From contig CANTUQ010000301.1 of NCBI GenBank assembly GCA_947683425.1, forward strand, positions 62,001-126,000: a stretch of DNA of 64,000 bases, written 5' to 3'. The notes under the pieces are model-generated. The model ran no database searches. It was not told the origin of the DNA and worked only from the letters and a program-made list of their open reading frames with translations. This document shows positions 39,701 through 50,311 of the stretch, piece after piece (the stretch's first letter is position 1; the number at the start of each line of letters is the position of its first letter). A program made the position numbers and the translations under genes. This DNA comes from Excoecaria cochinchinensis (taxonomy: Eukaryota; Streptophyta; Magnoliopsida; Malpighiales; Euphorbiaceae).

Positions 39701-41048
39701 CACAACGCATTGAGAATTGGCTTCGTCGGAATCTGACAAATTTTTACGGATTTCCCTAGGGGTTACCACTAGGGAAAATAACCAAAATCTAAAAATTGTA
39801 AAAAGTGGTTAAATTTTTGATCCGAGTTAAATAATTCAGGAAAACTCGATTGGAATAGCAACTGGAAGCTTGCCGTCGAGAACTGGCTTCGTCGAAATCC
39901 GACGAATTTTTACGAATTTCCCTAGGGTACCACAAGGTAAAATAACCAAATTCGAAAAATCGTAAAAAGTGGTGAAATTTTTGATCCGAGTCCTAAAATC
40001 CAGAAAACTCGATTGGAATAGCTACTGGAAGCTTACCGTCGAGAATTGGATTCGTCGGAATCCGACGAATTTTTACGGATTTCCCTAGGGGTACACTAGG
40101 GAAAATCACCAAAATCGAAAAATTGTAAAAAGTGGTGAAATTTCTGATCCGAGTCCAATAATTCAGGAAAACTCAATTGGAATAGCAACTGGAAGCTTAC
40201 CGCTCACAACGCATCGAGAATTGGCTTCGTCAGAATCCGACGAATTTTTACGGATTTTCCTAGGGGTACCACTAGGGAAAATCACCAAAATCGAAAAATC
40301 GTAAAAAGTGGTGAAATTTTGGATCCGAGTCCAATAATTCAGGAAAACTCGACTGGAATAGCTACTGGAAGCATGCCGGTCACAATGCATCGAGAATTGG
40401 CTTCGTCGGAATCCGATAAATTTTTACGAATTTCCCTAGGGGTATCACAAGGAAAAAAACCAAAATCGAAAAATCGTAAAAAGTGGTGAAATTTTTGATC
40501 CGAGTCCAAAAATTCAAAAAACTCGATTGGAATAGCTACTGGAAGCTTACCATCGAGAATTGGATTCGTCGGAATCCGACAAATTTTTACGGATTTCCCT
40601 AGGGGTACCACTAGGAAAAATCACCAAAATCGAAAAATCGTAAAAAGTGGTGAAATTTTGGATCCGAGTCGAATAATTCAGGAAAACTCGATTGCAATAG
40701 CTACTGGAAGCATGCCGGTCACAATGCATCGAGAATTGGCTTTGTCGGAATCCGACGAATTTTTACGAATTTCCATAGGGGTACCACTAGGGAAAATCAC
40801 CAAAATCGAAAAATCATAAAAAGTGGTGAAATATTGGATCCGAGTCCAAAAATTCAGAAAAATGCGATTGGAATAGCTACTGTAAGCTTACCGTCGAGAA
40901 TTGGCTTCGTCGGAATCCGACGAATTTTTACGGATTGCCCTAGGGGTGCCACAAGGGAAAATCACCAAAATCGAAAAATCGTAAAAAGTGGCGAAATTTT
41001 TGATCCGAGTCCAATAATTCAGGAAAACTCGATTGGAATAGCTACTGG

Positions 41049-41742
41049 AAGCTTGCCGTCGAGAATTGGATTCGTCGGAATCAGACGAATATTTTCGGAT
41101 TTTCCGAGGGGTACCACTAGTGAAAATCACCGAAATTGAAAAATCATAAAAAGTGGTTAAATTTTTGATTCGAGTCCAATAATTCAGGAAAACTCGATTG
41201 GAATAGCAACTGGAAGCTTGCCGGTCACAACGCATCGAGAATTGGCTTCGTCGGAATCCGACGAATTTTTACGGATTTCCCTAGGGGTACCAATAGGGAA
41301 AATCACCGAAATCGAAAAATCGTAAAAAGTGTTGATTTTTTGGATCCGAGTCCAATAATTCAGGAAAACTCGATTGGAATAGCTACTGGAAGCTTGCCGG
41401 TCACAACGCATCGAGAATTGGCTTCGTCGGAATCCGACGAATTTCTACGGATTTCCCTTGGGGTACGACTAGGGAAAATCACCAAAATCGAAAAATCGTA
41501 AAAAGTGGCGAAATTTTGGATCTGAGTCCAATAATTCAGGAAAACTCGATTGGAATAGCTACTGGAAGCATGCCGGTCACAATGCATCGAAAATTGGCTT
41601 CGTCGGAATCTAACGAATTTTTACGAATTTCCCTTGGGGTACCACTAGGGAAAATCACCAAAATCGAAAAATCGTAAAAAGTGGCGAAATTTTTTATCCG
41701 AGTCCAATAAGTAAAGGAAAACTCGATTGGAATAGCTACTGA
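41049..41742 (+). repeat. Four-monomer higher-order unit (B-A-A-A), dispersed copy, 694 bp
   Basis: HindIII-phase positions 41049, 41214, 41390, 41566 and 41743 give lengths of 165, 176, 176 and 177 bp. Order and variants match the tandem copies at 43771 and 44464, including TTTCCGAGGGG in the first monomer, GAATTTCTACGG in the second and third, and AAGCATGCCGG at the start of the fourth. The extra base is the insertion near 41711. Confidence 0.88.
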
Positions 41743-43000
41743 AAGCTTGCCGTCGAGAATTGGCTTCGTCGGAATCCGACGAATTTTTTCGGATTTTCCG
41801 AGGGGTACCACTAGTGAAAATCACCGAAATTTAAAAATCATAAAAAGTGGTTAAATTTTTTATCCGAGTCCAATAATTCAGGAAAACTCGATTGGAATAG
41901 CAACTGGAAGCTTGCCGGTCACAACGCATCGAGAATTGGCTTCGTCGGAATCCGACGAATTTTTACTGATTTTCCTAGGGGTACCACTAGGGAAAATCAC
42001 CGAAATCGAAAAATCGTAAAAAGTGGTGAAATTTTTGATCCGAGTCCAATAGTTCAGGAAAACTCGATTGGAATAGCTACTGGAAGCTTGCCGGTCACAA
42101 TGCATCGAGAATTGGCTTCGTCGGAATCCGACGAATTTCTACGGATTTCCCTAGGGGTACCACTAGGAAAAATAACAAAAATCGAAAAATCGTAAAAAGT
42201 GGTTAAAATTTTGATCCGAGTCCAAAAATTCAGGAAAACTCGATTGGAATAGCTACTGGAAGCTTGCCGTCAAGAATTGGCTTCGTCGAAATCCGACGAA
42301 TTTTTACGGATTTCCCTAGAGGTACCACTAGGGAAAATCACCGAAATCGAAAAATTGTAAAAAGTGGTTAAATTTTTTATCCGAGTCCAATAATTTAGGA
42401 AAACTCGATTAGAATTGCTACTGGAAGCTTGCCGGTCACAACGCATCGAGAATTGGCTTCGTCGGAATCCGACGAATTTTTAAGAATTTCCCTAGGGGTA
42501 CCACTAGGGAAAATCACCAAAATGGAAAAATCATAAAAAGTGGTGAAATATTGGATCCGAGTCAAATAATTCAGGAAAACTCGATTGGAATAGCTACCAG
42601 AAGCTTGCCGTCGAGAAATGGTTTCGTCGAAATCCGACGAATTTTTACGGATTTCACTAGCGGTACCACTAGGGAAAATCACCGAAATCGAAAAATCGTA
42701 AAAAGTGGTGAAATTTGTGACCCGAGTCCAATAATTCAGGAAAACTCGATTGGAATAGCTACTGGAAGCTTTCCGGTCACAACGCATCGAGAATTGGCTT
42801 CGTCGGAATCCGACGAATTTTTACGGATTTCCCTAGGGGTACCACTAGGGAAAATTACCAAAATCGTAAAAAGTGGTGAAATTTTGGATCCGAGTCCAAT
42901 AATTCAGGAAAACTCGATTGGAATAGCTACTGGAATCTTGCCGTCGAGAACTGGCTTCGTCGAAATCTGACGAATTTTTACGAATTTCCCTAGTGGGTAC
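41600..43000 (+). repeat. Three-copy block in Domain II, member 2
   Basis: This is the partner of 35.3-36.7 kb. One extra base near 41711 (ATAAGTAAAGG where the partner has ATAATTCAGG) shifts the left part of the alignment by one. Divergence sets in after about 42.95 kb. Confidence 0.83.
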
Positions 43001-43770
43001 CACAAGGAAAAATCACCAAAATCGAAAAATCGTAAAAAGTGGTAAAATTTTGGATCAGAGTTCAAAAATTCAGGAAAACACGATTGGAATTGCTACTTGA
43101 AACTTACCGTCGAGAATTAGTTTCGTCGGAATCCTACGAATTTTTACGGATTTCCCTAGGGGTACCACTAGGGAAAATCCCCGAAATCGAAAAATCGTAA
43201 AAAGTTGTTAAATTTTGGATCCGAGTCCAATAATTCAGGAAAACTCGATTGGAATAGCTACAGGAAGCTTGCCGGTCACAACGTATCGAGAATTGGCTTC
43301 GTCGGAATCCGACAAATTTCTACGAATTTCCTTAGGGGTACCACTAGGGAAAATCACAAAAATCGAAAAATCGTAAAAAGTGGTTAAAATTTTGATCCGA
43401 GTCCAAAAATTCCGGAAAACTCGATTGGAATAGCTACTGGAAGCTTGCCGTCGAGAATTAGCTTCGTCGAAATCCGACGAATTTTTACGGATTTCCCTAG
43501 GGGTACCACTAGGAAAAATCACCAACATCGAAAAATCATAAAAAGTGGTGAAATATTGAATCCGAGTCCAAAAATTCAGAAAAACTCGATTGGAATAGCT
43601 ACTGTAAGCTTACCGTCGAGAATTGGTTTCGTCGGAATCCGACGAATTTTTACGGATTTTCCTAGGGGTACCACAAGTGAAAATTAAAAAAATCGAAAAA
43701 TCGTAAAAAGCGGCGAAATTTTTGATCCGAGTCCAATAATTCAAGAAAACTCAATTGGAATAGCTACTGG

Positions 43771-44463
43771 AAGCTTGCCGTCGAGAATTGGCTTCGTCGG
43801 AATCCGACGAATTTTTTCGGATTTTCCGAGGGGTACCACTAGTGAAAATCACCGAAATTGAAAAATCATAAAAAGTGGTTAAATTTTTGATTCGAGTCCA
43901 ATAATTCAGGAAAACTCGATTGGAATAGCAACTGGAAGCTTGCCGGTCACAACGCATCGAGAATTGGCTTCGTCGGAATCCGACGAATTTTTACGGATTT
44001 CTCTAGGGGTACCACTAGGGAAAATCACCGAGATCGAAAAATCGTAAAAAGTGGTGAAATTTTGGATCCGAGTCCAATAATTCAGGAAAACTCGATTGGA
44101 ATAGCTACTGGAAGCTTGCCGGTTACAACGCATCGAGAATTGGCTTCGTCGGAATCCGACGAATTTCTACGGATTTCCCTAGGGGTACCACTAGGAAAAA
44201 TCACCAAAATCGAAAAATCGTAAAAAGTGGTGAAATTTTGGATCCGAGTCCAATAATTCAGGAAAACTTGATTGGAATAGCTACTGGAAGCATGCCGGTC
44301 ACAATGCATCGAGAATTGGTTTCGTCGGAATCCGACGAATTTTTACGAATTTCCCTAGGGGTACCACTAGGGAAAATCACCAAAATCGAAAAATCGTAAA
44401 AAGTGGCGAAATTTTTGATCCGAGTCCAATAATTCAGGAAAACTCGATTGGAATAGCTACTGG
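43771..44463 (+). repeat. Four-monomer higher-order unit (B-A-A-A), tandem copy 1, 693 bp
   Basis: Monomer starts at 43771, 43936, 44112 and 44288 give lengths of 165, 176, 176 and 176 bp. The same pattern follows immediately in the next 693 bp. It is the clearest short higher-order repeat in the window. The fourth monomer has AAGCAT in place of the HindIII site and TGCATCGAG in place of CGCATCGAG, so it can be recognised in each copy. Confidence 0.92.
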
Positions 44464-44628
44464 AAGCTTGCTGTCGAGAATTGGCTTCGTCGGAATCCGA
44501 CGAATTTTTTCGGATTTTCCGAGGGGTACCACTAGTGAAAATCACCGAAATTGAAAAATTATAAAAAGTGGTTAAATTTTTGATCCGAGTCCAATAATTC
44601 AGGAAAACTCGATTGGAATAGCAACTGG
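44464..44628 (+). repeat. Representative short monomer (type B, 165 bp)
   Basis: This monomer differs from the 176-bp form by lacking the 11 bp GTCACAACGCA after GCCG, so the block reads GC[C/T]GTCGAG in place of a form containing CACAACGCATCGAG. Two sub-forms exist in the array, CCGTCGAG and CCATCGAG, as expected if the breakpoint is shifted by one base. Because 165 is divisible by three, runs of this form keep the reading frame and produce long open frames that are not genes. Whether A gained the segment or B lost it cannot be told from this window. Confidence 0.92.
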
Positions 44629-45156
44629 AAGCTTGCCGGTCACAACGCATCGAGAATTGGCTTCGTCGGAATCCGACGAATTTTTACGGATTTCCCTAGG
44701 GGTACCACTAGGGAAAATCACCGAAATCGAAAAATCGTAAAAAGTGGTGAAATTTTGGATCCGAGTCCAATAATTCAGGAGAACTCGATTGGAATAGCTA
44801 CTGGAAGCTTGTCGGTCACAACGCATCGAGAATTGGCTTCGTCGGAATCCGACGAATTTCTACGGATTTCCCTTGGGGTACCACTAGGGAAAATCACCAA
44901 AATCGAAAAATCGTAAAAAGTGGTGAAATTTTGGATCCGAGTCCAATAATTCAGGAAAACTTGATTGGAATAGCTACTGGAAGCATGCCGGTCACAATGC
45001 ATCGAGAATTGGTTTCGTCGGAATCCGACGAATTTTTACGAATTTCCCTAGGGGTACCACTAGCGAAAATCACCAAAATCGAAAAATCATAAAAAGTGGT
45101 GAAATTTTGGATCCGAATCCAATAATTCAGGAAAACTTGATTGGAATAGCTACTGG
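44464..45156 (+). repeat. Four-monomer higher-order unit (B-A-A-A), tandem copy 2, 693 bp
   Basis: Monomer starts at 44464, 44629, 44805 and 44981 repeat the pattern of 43771-44463, and a further AAGCAT-type monomer starts at 45157. Differences from copy 1 are scattered single bases, such as GAGAACTCG at 44780 and TTGGGG in place of TAGGGG at 44874. Confidence 0.92.
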
Positions 45157-46004
45157 AAGCATGCCGGTCACAACGCATCAAAAATTGGCTTCGTCGGAAT
45201 CCGACAAATTTTTACGGATTTCCCTAGGGTTACCACTAAGGAAAATCACCAAAATCGAAAAATCGTAAAAAGTGGTGAAATTTTTGATCCGAGTCCAATA
45301 ATTTAGGAAAACTCGATTGGAATAGCTACTGGAAGCTTGCCGTCGAGAACTGGCTTCGTCGAAATCCGATGAATTTTTATGAATTTCCCTAGGGGGTACC
45401 ACAAGGGAAAATCACCAATATCGAAAAATCATAAAAAGTGGTAAAATTTTTTATCAGAGTCCAAAAACTCAGGAAAACACGATTGGAATTGCTACTTGAA
45501 GCTTACCATCGAGAATTGGCTTCGTCGGAATTCTAGGAATTTTTACGGATTTCCCTAGGGGTTCCACTAGGAAAAATCACCAAAATCGAAAAATCGTAAA
45601 AAGTGGTGAAATATTGGATCCGAGTCCAATAATTCAGGAAAACTAGATTGGAATAGCTATTGGAAGCTTCCCGTCGAGAATTGGCTTCGTCGGAATCCGA
45701 CAAAACCTTACGGATTTCCCTAGGGGTACCACTAGGGAAAATTACAGAATTCGAAAAATCGTAAAAAGTGGTTAAATTTTTAATCCGAGTTCAATAATTC
45801 AGGAAAACTCGATTGGAATAGCAACTGGAAGCTTGCCGGTCACAACGCAACGAGAATTGGCTTCGTCGAAATCCGACGAATTTTTACGGATTTCCTTAGG
45901 GGTACCACTAGGGAAAATAACCAAAATCGAAAAATCTTAAAAAGTGGTGAAATTTCTGATCCGAGTCCAATAATTCATGAAAACTTGATTGGAATAGCTA
46001 CTGG

Positions 46005-46172
46005 AAGCTTGCCGGTCACAACGCATCGAGAATTGGCTTCGTCGGAATCCGACGAATTTTTACGGATTTCCCTAGGGGTACCACTAGGGAAAATTACAAA
46101 AATCGTAAAAAGTGGTGAAATTTTGGATCCGAGTCCAATAATTCAGGAAAACTCGATTGTAATAGCTACTGG
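46005..46172 (+). repeat. Representative 168-bp monomer with shortened A-tract region (type F)
   Basis: The unit is 8 bp shorter than type A because the A-tract region reads AAAATCGTAAAAAG where type A has AAAATCGAAAAATCGTAAAAAG without the break. The lost 8 bp equal the spacing of two AAATCG copies, so slippage explains it. Similar monomers occur near 4.80, 9.14, 9.46, 36.57, 42.87, 46.85, 49.55, 50.89 and 54.77 kb. Confidence 0.88.
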
Positions 46173-46338
46173 AACCTTGCCGTCGAGAACTGGCTTCGTC
46201 GAAATCCGACGAATTTTTACGAATTTCCCTAGAGGGTACCACAAGGGAAAATCACCAAAATGGAAAAATCGTAAAAAGTGGTGAAATTTTTGACCCGAAT
46301 CCAAAAATTCAGGAAAACACGATTTGAATTGTTACGTG

Positions 46339-46567
46339 AAGCTTACCGTCGAGAATTGGCTTCGTCGGAATTTTTCGAATTTCCCTAGAGGTACCACTAG
46401 CGAAAATCACAATCGAGAATTGGATTCGTCGGAATCCGACGGATTTTTACGGATTTCCCTAGGGGTACCATTAAGGAAAATCACCGAAATCGAAAAATCG
46501 TAAAAAGTGGTGAAATTTTTGATCCGAGTCCAATAATTCAGGAAAACTCGATTGGAATAGCAACTGG
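46339..46567 (+). repeat. Chimeric 229-bp unit with internal deletion junction
   Basis: The HindIII-phase distance is 229 bp, which fits neither one nor two monomers. At 46410/46411 AAAATCAC runs directly into AATCGAGAATTGG, skipping the A-tract region, the AT-rich tail and the next HindIII block, about 110 bp. The left part also carries an unusual GGAATTTTTCGAATTTCC with about 10 bp lost at dyad 1. Confidence 0.88.
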
Positions 46568-46600
46568 AAGCTTGCCGGTCACAACGCATCGAAAATCGGC

Positions 46601-46619
46601 TTCGTCGGAATCCGACGAA
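46601..46619. repeat. Dyad 1: perfect 19-bp palindrome in the monomer (example copy)
   Basis: TTCGTCGGAATCCGACGAA has 9-bp arms that are exact reverse complements around one central A. It recurs in most monomers of all three domains and reads the same on either strand apart from the centre. It is the CpG-richest part of the monomer. It could extrude as a cruciform or bind a dimeric protein; neither can be shown from sequence alone. Confidence 0.93.
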
Positions 46620-46632
46620 TTTTTACGGATTT

Positions 46633-46652
46633 CCCTAGGGGTACCACTAGGG
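46633..46652. repeat. Dyad 2: 20-bp near-palindrome with AvrII and KpnI sites (example copy)
   Basis: CCCTAGGGGTACCACTAGGG pairs at nine of ten positions with its own reverse complement. The single mismatch lies next to the central GGTACC. It starts 13 bp after dyad 1. The same element contains two CTAGGG copies in direct orientation 12 bp apart, which explains the recurrent 12-bp deletion (type D). Confidence 0.92.
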
Positions 46653-46656
46653 AAAA

Positions 46657-46689
46657 TCACCAAAATCGAAAAATCGTAAAAAGTGGTGA
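46657..46689. repeat. Dyad 3: TCACCA...TGGTGA stem around an A-tract loop (example copy)
   Basis: TCACCA (46657-46662) and TGGTGA (46684-46689) are exact 6-bp inverted arms. The 21-bp loop holds three A-runs separated by TCG and TCGT. It starts 4 bp after dyad 2. Short A-runs at 7-9 bp spacing can favour DNA curvature, which is an inference here. Many Domain II monomers carry CACCG and break one pair of the stem; type C monomers lose the left arm. Confidence 0.8.
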
Positions 46690-47397
46690 AATTTCTGATC
46701 CGAGTCCAATAATTCAGGAAAACTTGATTGGAATAGCTACTGGAAGCTTGCCGGTCACAACGCATCGAGAATTGGCTTCGTCGGAATCCGACGAATTTTT
46801 ACGGATTTCCCTAGGGGTACCACTAGGGAAAATTACAAAAATCGTAAAAAGTGGTGAAATTTTGGATCCGAGTCCAATAATTCAGGAAAACTCGATTGGA
46901 ATAGCTACTGGAACCTTGCCGTCGAGAACTGGCTTCGTCGGAATCCGATGAATTTTTACGAATTTACCTAGGGGGTACCACAAGGGAAAATCACCAAAAT
47001 CGAAAAATCGTAAAAATTGGTGAAATTTTTGACCCGAATCATAAAATTCAGGAAAACACGATTGGAATTGCTACGTGAAGCTTACCGTCGAGAATTGGCT
47101 TCGTCGGAATTTTACGAATTTCCCTAGAGGTACCACTAGCGAAAATCACCAAAATCGAAAAATCGTAAAAAGTGGTGAAATTTTTGATCCGAGTCCAATA
47201 ATTCAGGAAAACTCGATTGGAATTGCTACTGGAAGATTGCCGTCGAGAACTGGCTTCGTCGGAATCCGACGAATTTTTACGAATTTCCCTAGGGGTACCA
47301 CAAGGGAAAATCACAAAAATAGAAAAATCGTAAAAAGTGGTGAAATTTTGGATCCGAGTCCAAAAATTTAGGAAAACTCGATTGGAATAGCTTCTTG

Positions 47398-47914
47398 AAG
47401 CTTGCCGTCGAGAATTGGCTTCGTCGGAATCCGACGAATTTTTACGTATTTCCCTAGGGGTACCACTAGTGAAAATCACCGAAATCGAAAAATCGTAAAA
47501 AGTGGTTAAATTTTTGATCCGAGTCCAATAATTCAGGAAAACTCGATTGGAATAGCAACTGGAAGCTTGCCGGTCACAACGCATCGAGAATTGGCTTCGT
47601 CGGAATCCGACGAATTTTTATGGATTTCCCTAGGGGTACTATTAGGGAAAATCACCGAAATCGAAAAATCGTAAAAAGTGGTGAAATTTCTGATCCGAGT
47701 CCAATAATTCAAGAAAACTCGATTGGAATAGCTACTGGAAGCTTGCCAGTCACAACGCATCCAGAATTGGCTTCGTCGGAATGCAACCAATATTTACGGA
47801 TTTCCCTAAGGGTACCACTACGGAAAATCACAAAAATCGAAAAATCGTAAAAAGTGGTGAAATTTTGGATCCGAGTCCAAAAATTCAGGAAAACTCGATT
47901 GGAATAGCTTCTTG
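47398..47914 (+). repeat. Three-monomer higher-order unit (B-A-A), copy 1, 517 bp
   Basis: HindIII positions 47398, 47563, 47739 and 47915 give 165, 176 and 176 bp. The first monomer is marked by AGCTTCTTGAAGCTTGCC and ACGTATTTCC, the third by TTGCCAGTCAC with CGCATCCAG and CAACCAATATTTACGG. The next 517 bp repeat this series. Confidence 0.9.
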
Positions 47915-48431
47915 AAGCTTGCCATCGAGAATTGGCTTCGTCGAAATCCGACGAATTTTTACGTATTTCCCTAGGGGTACCACTAGTGAAAATCACCGAA
48001 ATCGAAAAATCGTAAAAAGTGGTTAAATTTTTGATCCGAGTCCAATAATTCAGGAAAACTCGATTGGAATAACAACTGGAAGCTTGCCGGTCACAACGCA
48101 TCGAGAATTGGCTTCGTCGGAATCCAACGAATTTTTACGGATTTCCCTAGGGGTACCATTAGGGAAAATCACCGAAATCGAAAAATCGTAAAAAGTGGTG
48201 AAATTTCTGATCCGAGTCCAATAATTCAAGAAAACTCGATTGGAATAGCTACTGGAAGCTTGCCAGTCACGACGCATCCAGAATTGGCTTCGTCGAAATC
48301 CAACCAATATTTACGGATTTCCCTAAGGGTACCACTACGGAAAATCACAAAAATCGAAAAATCGTAAAAAGTGGTGAAATTTTGGATCCGAGTCCAATAA
48401 TTCAGCAAATCTCGATTGGAATAGCTACTGG
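47915..48431 (+). repeat. Three-monomer higher-order unit (B-A-A), copy 2, 517 bp
   Basis: This is the direct tandem copy of 47398-47914 with scattered differences, for example CATCGAG for CGTCGAG in the first monomer and ACGACGCATCC for ACAACGCATCC in the third. The series ends at the HindIII site at 48432. A related first monomer is near 50.10 kb. Confidence 0.9.
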
Positions 48432-49123
48432 AAGCTTGCCGTCGATAACTGGCTTCGTCGGAATCCGTCGAATTTTTACGAATTTACCTAGGGGTACCAC
48501 AAGGGAAAATCACCAAAATCGAAAAATCGTAAAAAGTGGTAAAATTTTTGATCCGAGTCCAAAAATTCAGGAAAACAAGATTGGAATTGCTACTTGAAGC
48601 TTACCGCCGAGAATTGGCTTCGTCGGATTCCGATGAATTTTTACGGATTTCCCTAGGGGTACCACTAGGGAAAATCACCAAAATCGAAAAATCGTAAAAA
48701 GTGGTGAAATATTGGATCCGAGTCCAATAATTCAGGAAAACTCGATTGGAATAGCTACTGGAAGCTTGCCGTCGATAATTGGCTTCGTCGGAATCCGACG
48801 AATTTTTACGGATTTTCCTAGGGGTACCACTAGGGAAAATTACCAAAATCGAAAAATCGTAAAAAATGGTTAAATTTTTGATCCGAGTCCAATAATTCAG
48901 GAAAATTCGATTGGAATAGCAATTAGAAGCTTGCCGGTCACAACGCATCGAGAATTGGCTTCGTCGGAATCCGACGAATTTTTACGGATTTCCCTAGGGG
49001 TACCACTAGGGAAAATCACCAAAATCGAAAAATTCTAAAAAGTATTGAAATTTCTGATCCGAGTCTAATAATTCAGGAAAACTCGATTGGAATAGCAACT
49101 GGAAGCTTGCCGGTCACAACACA

Positions 49124-50311
49124 TCGAGAATTGGATTCGTCGGAATCCGACGGATTTTTACGGATTTCCCTAGGGGTACCATTAAGGAAAATCACCAAAA
49201 TCGAAAAATCGTAAAACGTGGTGAAATTTTTGATCCGAGTCCAATAATTCAGGAAAACTCGATTGGAATAGCAACTGGAAGCTTGCCGGTCACAACGCAT
49301 CGAAAATTGGCTTCGTCGGAATCCGACGAATTTTTACGGATTTCCCTAGGGGTACCACTAGGGAAAATCACCAAAATCGAAAAATCGTAAAAAGTGGTGA
49401 AATTTCTGATCCGAGTCCAATAATTCAGGAAAACTGGATTGGAATAGCTACTGGAAGCTTGCCGGTCACAACGCATCGAGAATTGGTTTCGTCGGAATCC
49501 GACAAATTTTTACGGATTTCCCTAGGGGTACCACTATGGAAAATTACAAAAATCGTAAAAAGTGGTGAAATTTTGGATCCGAGTCCAATAATTCAGGAAA
49601 ACTCGATTGGAATAGCTACTGGAACCTTGCCGTCGAGAACTGGCTTCGTCGGAATCCGACGAATTTTTACGAATTTACCTAGGGGGTACCACAAGGGAAA
49701 ATCACCAAAATCGAAAAATCGTAAAAAGTGGTGAAATTTTTGACCCGAATCATAAAATTCAGGAAAACACGATTGGAATTGCTACGTGAAGCTTACCGTC
49801 GAGAATTGGCTTCGTCGGAATTTTACGAATTTCCCTAGAGGTACCTCTAGCGAAAATCACCAAAATCGAAAAATCGTAAAAAGTGGTGAAATTTTTGATC
49901 CGAGTCCAATAATTCAGGAAAACTCGATTGGAATTGCTACTGGAAGATTGCAGTCGAGAACTGGTTTCGTCGGAATCCGACGAATTTTTACGAATTTCCC
50001 TAGGGGTACCACAAGGGAAAATCACAAAACTAGAAAAATCGTAAAAAGTGGTGAAATTTTGGATCCGAGTCCAAAAATTCAGGAAAACTCGATTGGAAAA
50101 GCTTCTTGAAGCTTTCCGTCGAGAATTGGCTTCGTCGGAATCCGACGAATTTTTACGTATTTCCCTAGGGGTACCACTAGTGAAAATCACCGAAATCAAA
50201 AAATCGTAAAAAGTGGTTAAATTTTTTATCCGAGTCTAATAATTCAGGAAAACTCGATTGGGATAGCAACTGGAAGCTTGCCGGTCATAACGCATCGAGA
50301 ATTGGCTTCGT
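49124..50311 (+). repeat. 2,711-bp-offset block duplication, member 2
   Basis: This is the partner of 46413-47600. Here the sequence continues normally to the left into GGTCACAACACATCGAG, so this member has the intact monomer that is truncated at the left edge of member 1. Confidence 0.87.

Larger units (their letters stand above)
46568..46743 (+). repeat. Representative full-length monomer (type A, 176 bp)
   Basis: This unit runs from one HindIII site to the base before the next and is close to the family consensus. In order it holds AAGCTTGCCGG, the 11-bp segment found only in long monomers, a 19-bp palindrome, a 20-bp near-palindrome with AvrII and KpnI sites, an A-tract region flanked by TCACCA and TGGTGA, and an AT-rich tail with CCAATAATTCAGG and CTCGATTGG. 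Direct count gives 75 G+C of 176 (42.6%). The length is near a nucleosome repeat, as in many centromeric satellites. The phase chosen is arbitrary. Confidence 0.95.
46413..47600 (+). repeat. 2,711-bp-offset block duplication, member 1
   Basis: The block matches about 49124-50311 (HindIII sites 46568 and 49279). Shared private variants are CCGACGGATTTTTACGG, ACCATTAAGG, a type F monomer, GGAACCTTGCCGTCGAG, GACCCGAATCATAAAATTC, GCTACGTGAAGCTTACC and GGAATTTTACGAATTTCC. Its left limit coincides with a broken monomer junction at 46410/46411. Confidence 0.87.

Noticed and set aside
46657..46689. Dyad 3 as a transcription terminator or promoter element
   Set aside because: The stem is only 6 bp with a 21-bp loop, there is no gene next to it, and it is repeated in every monomer.
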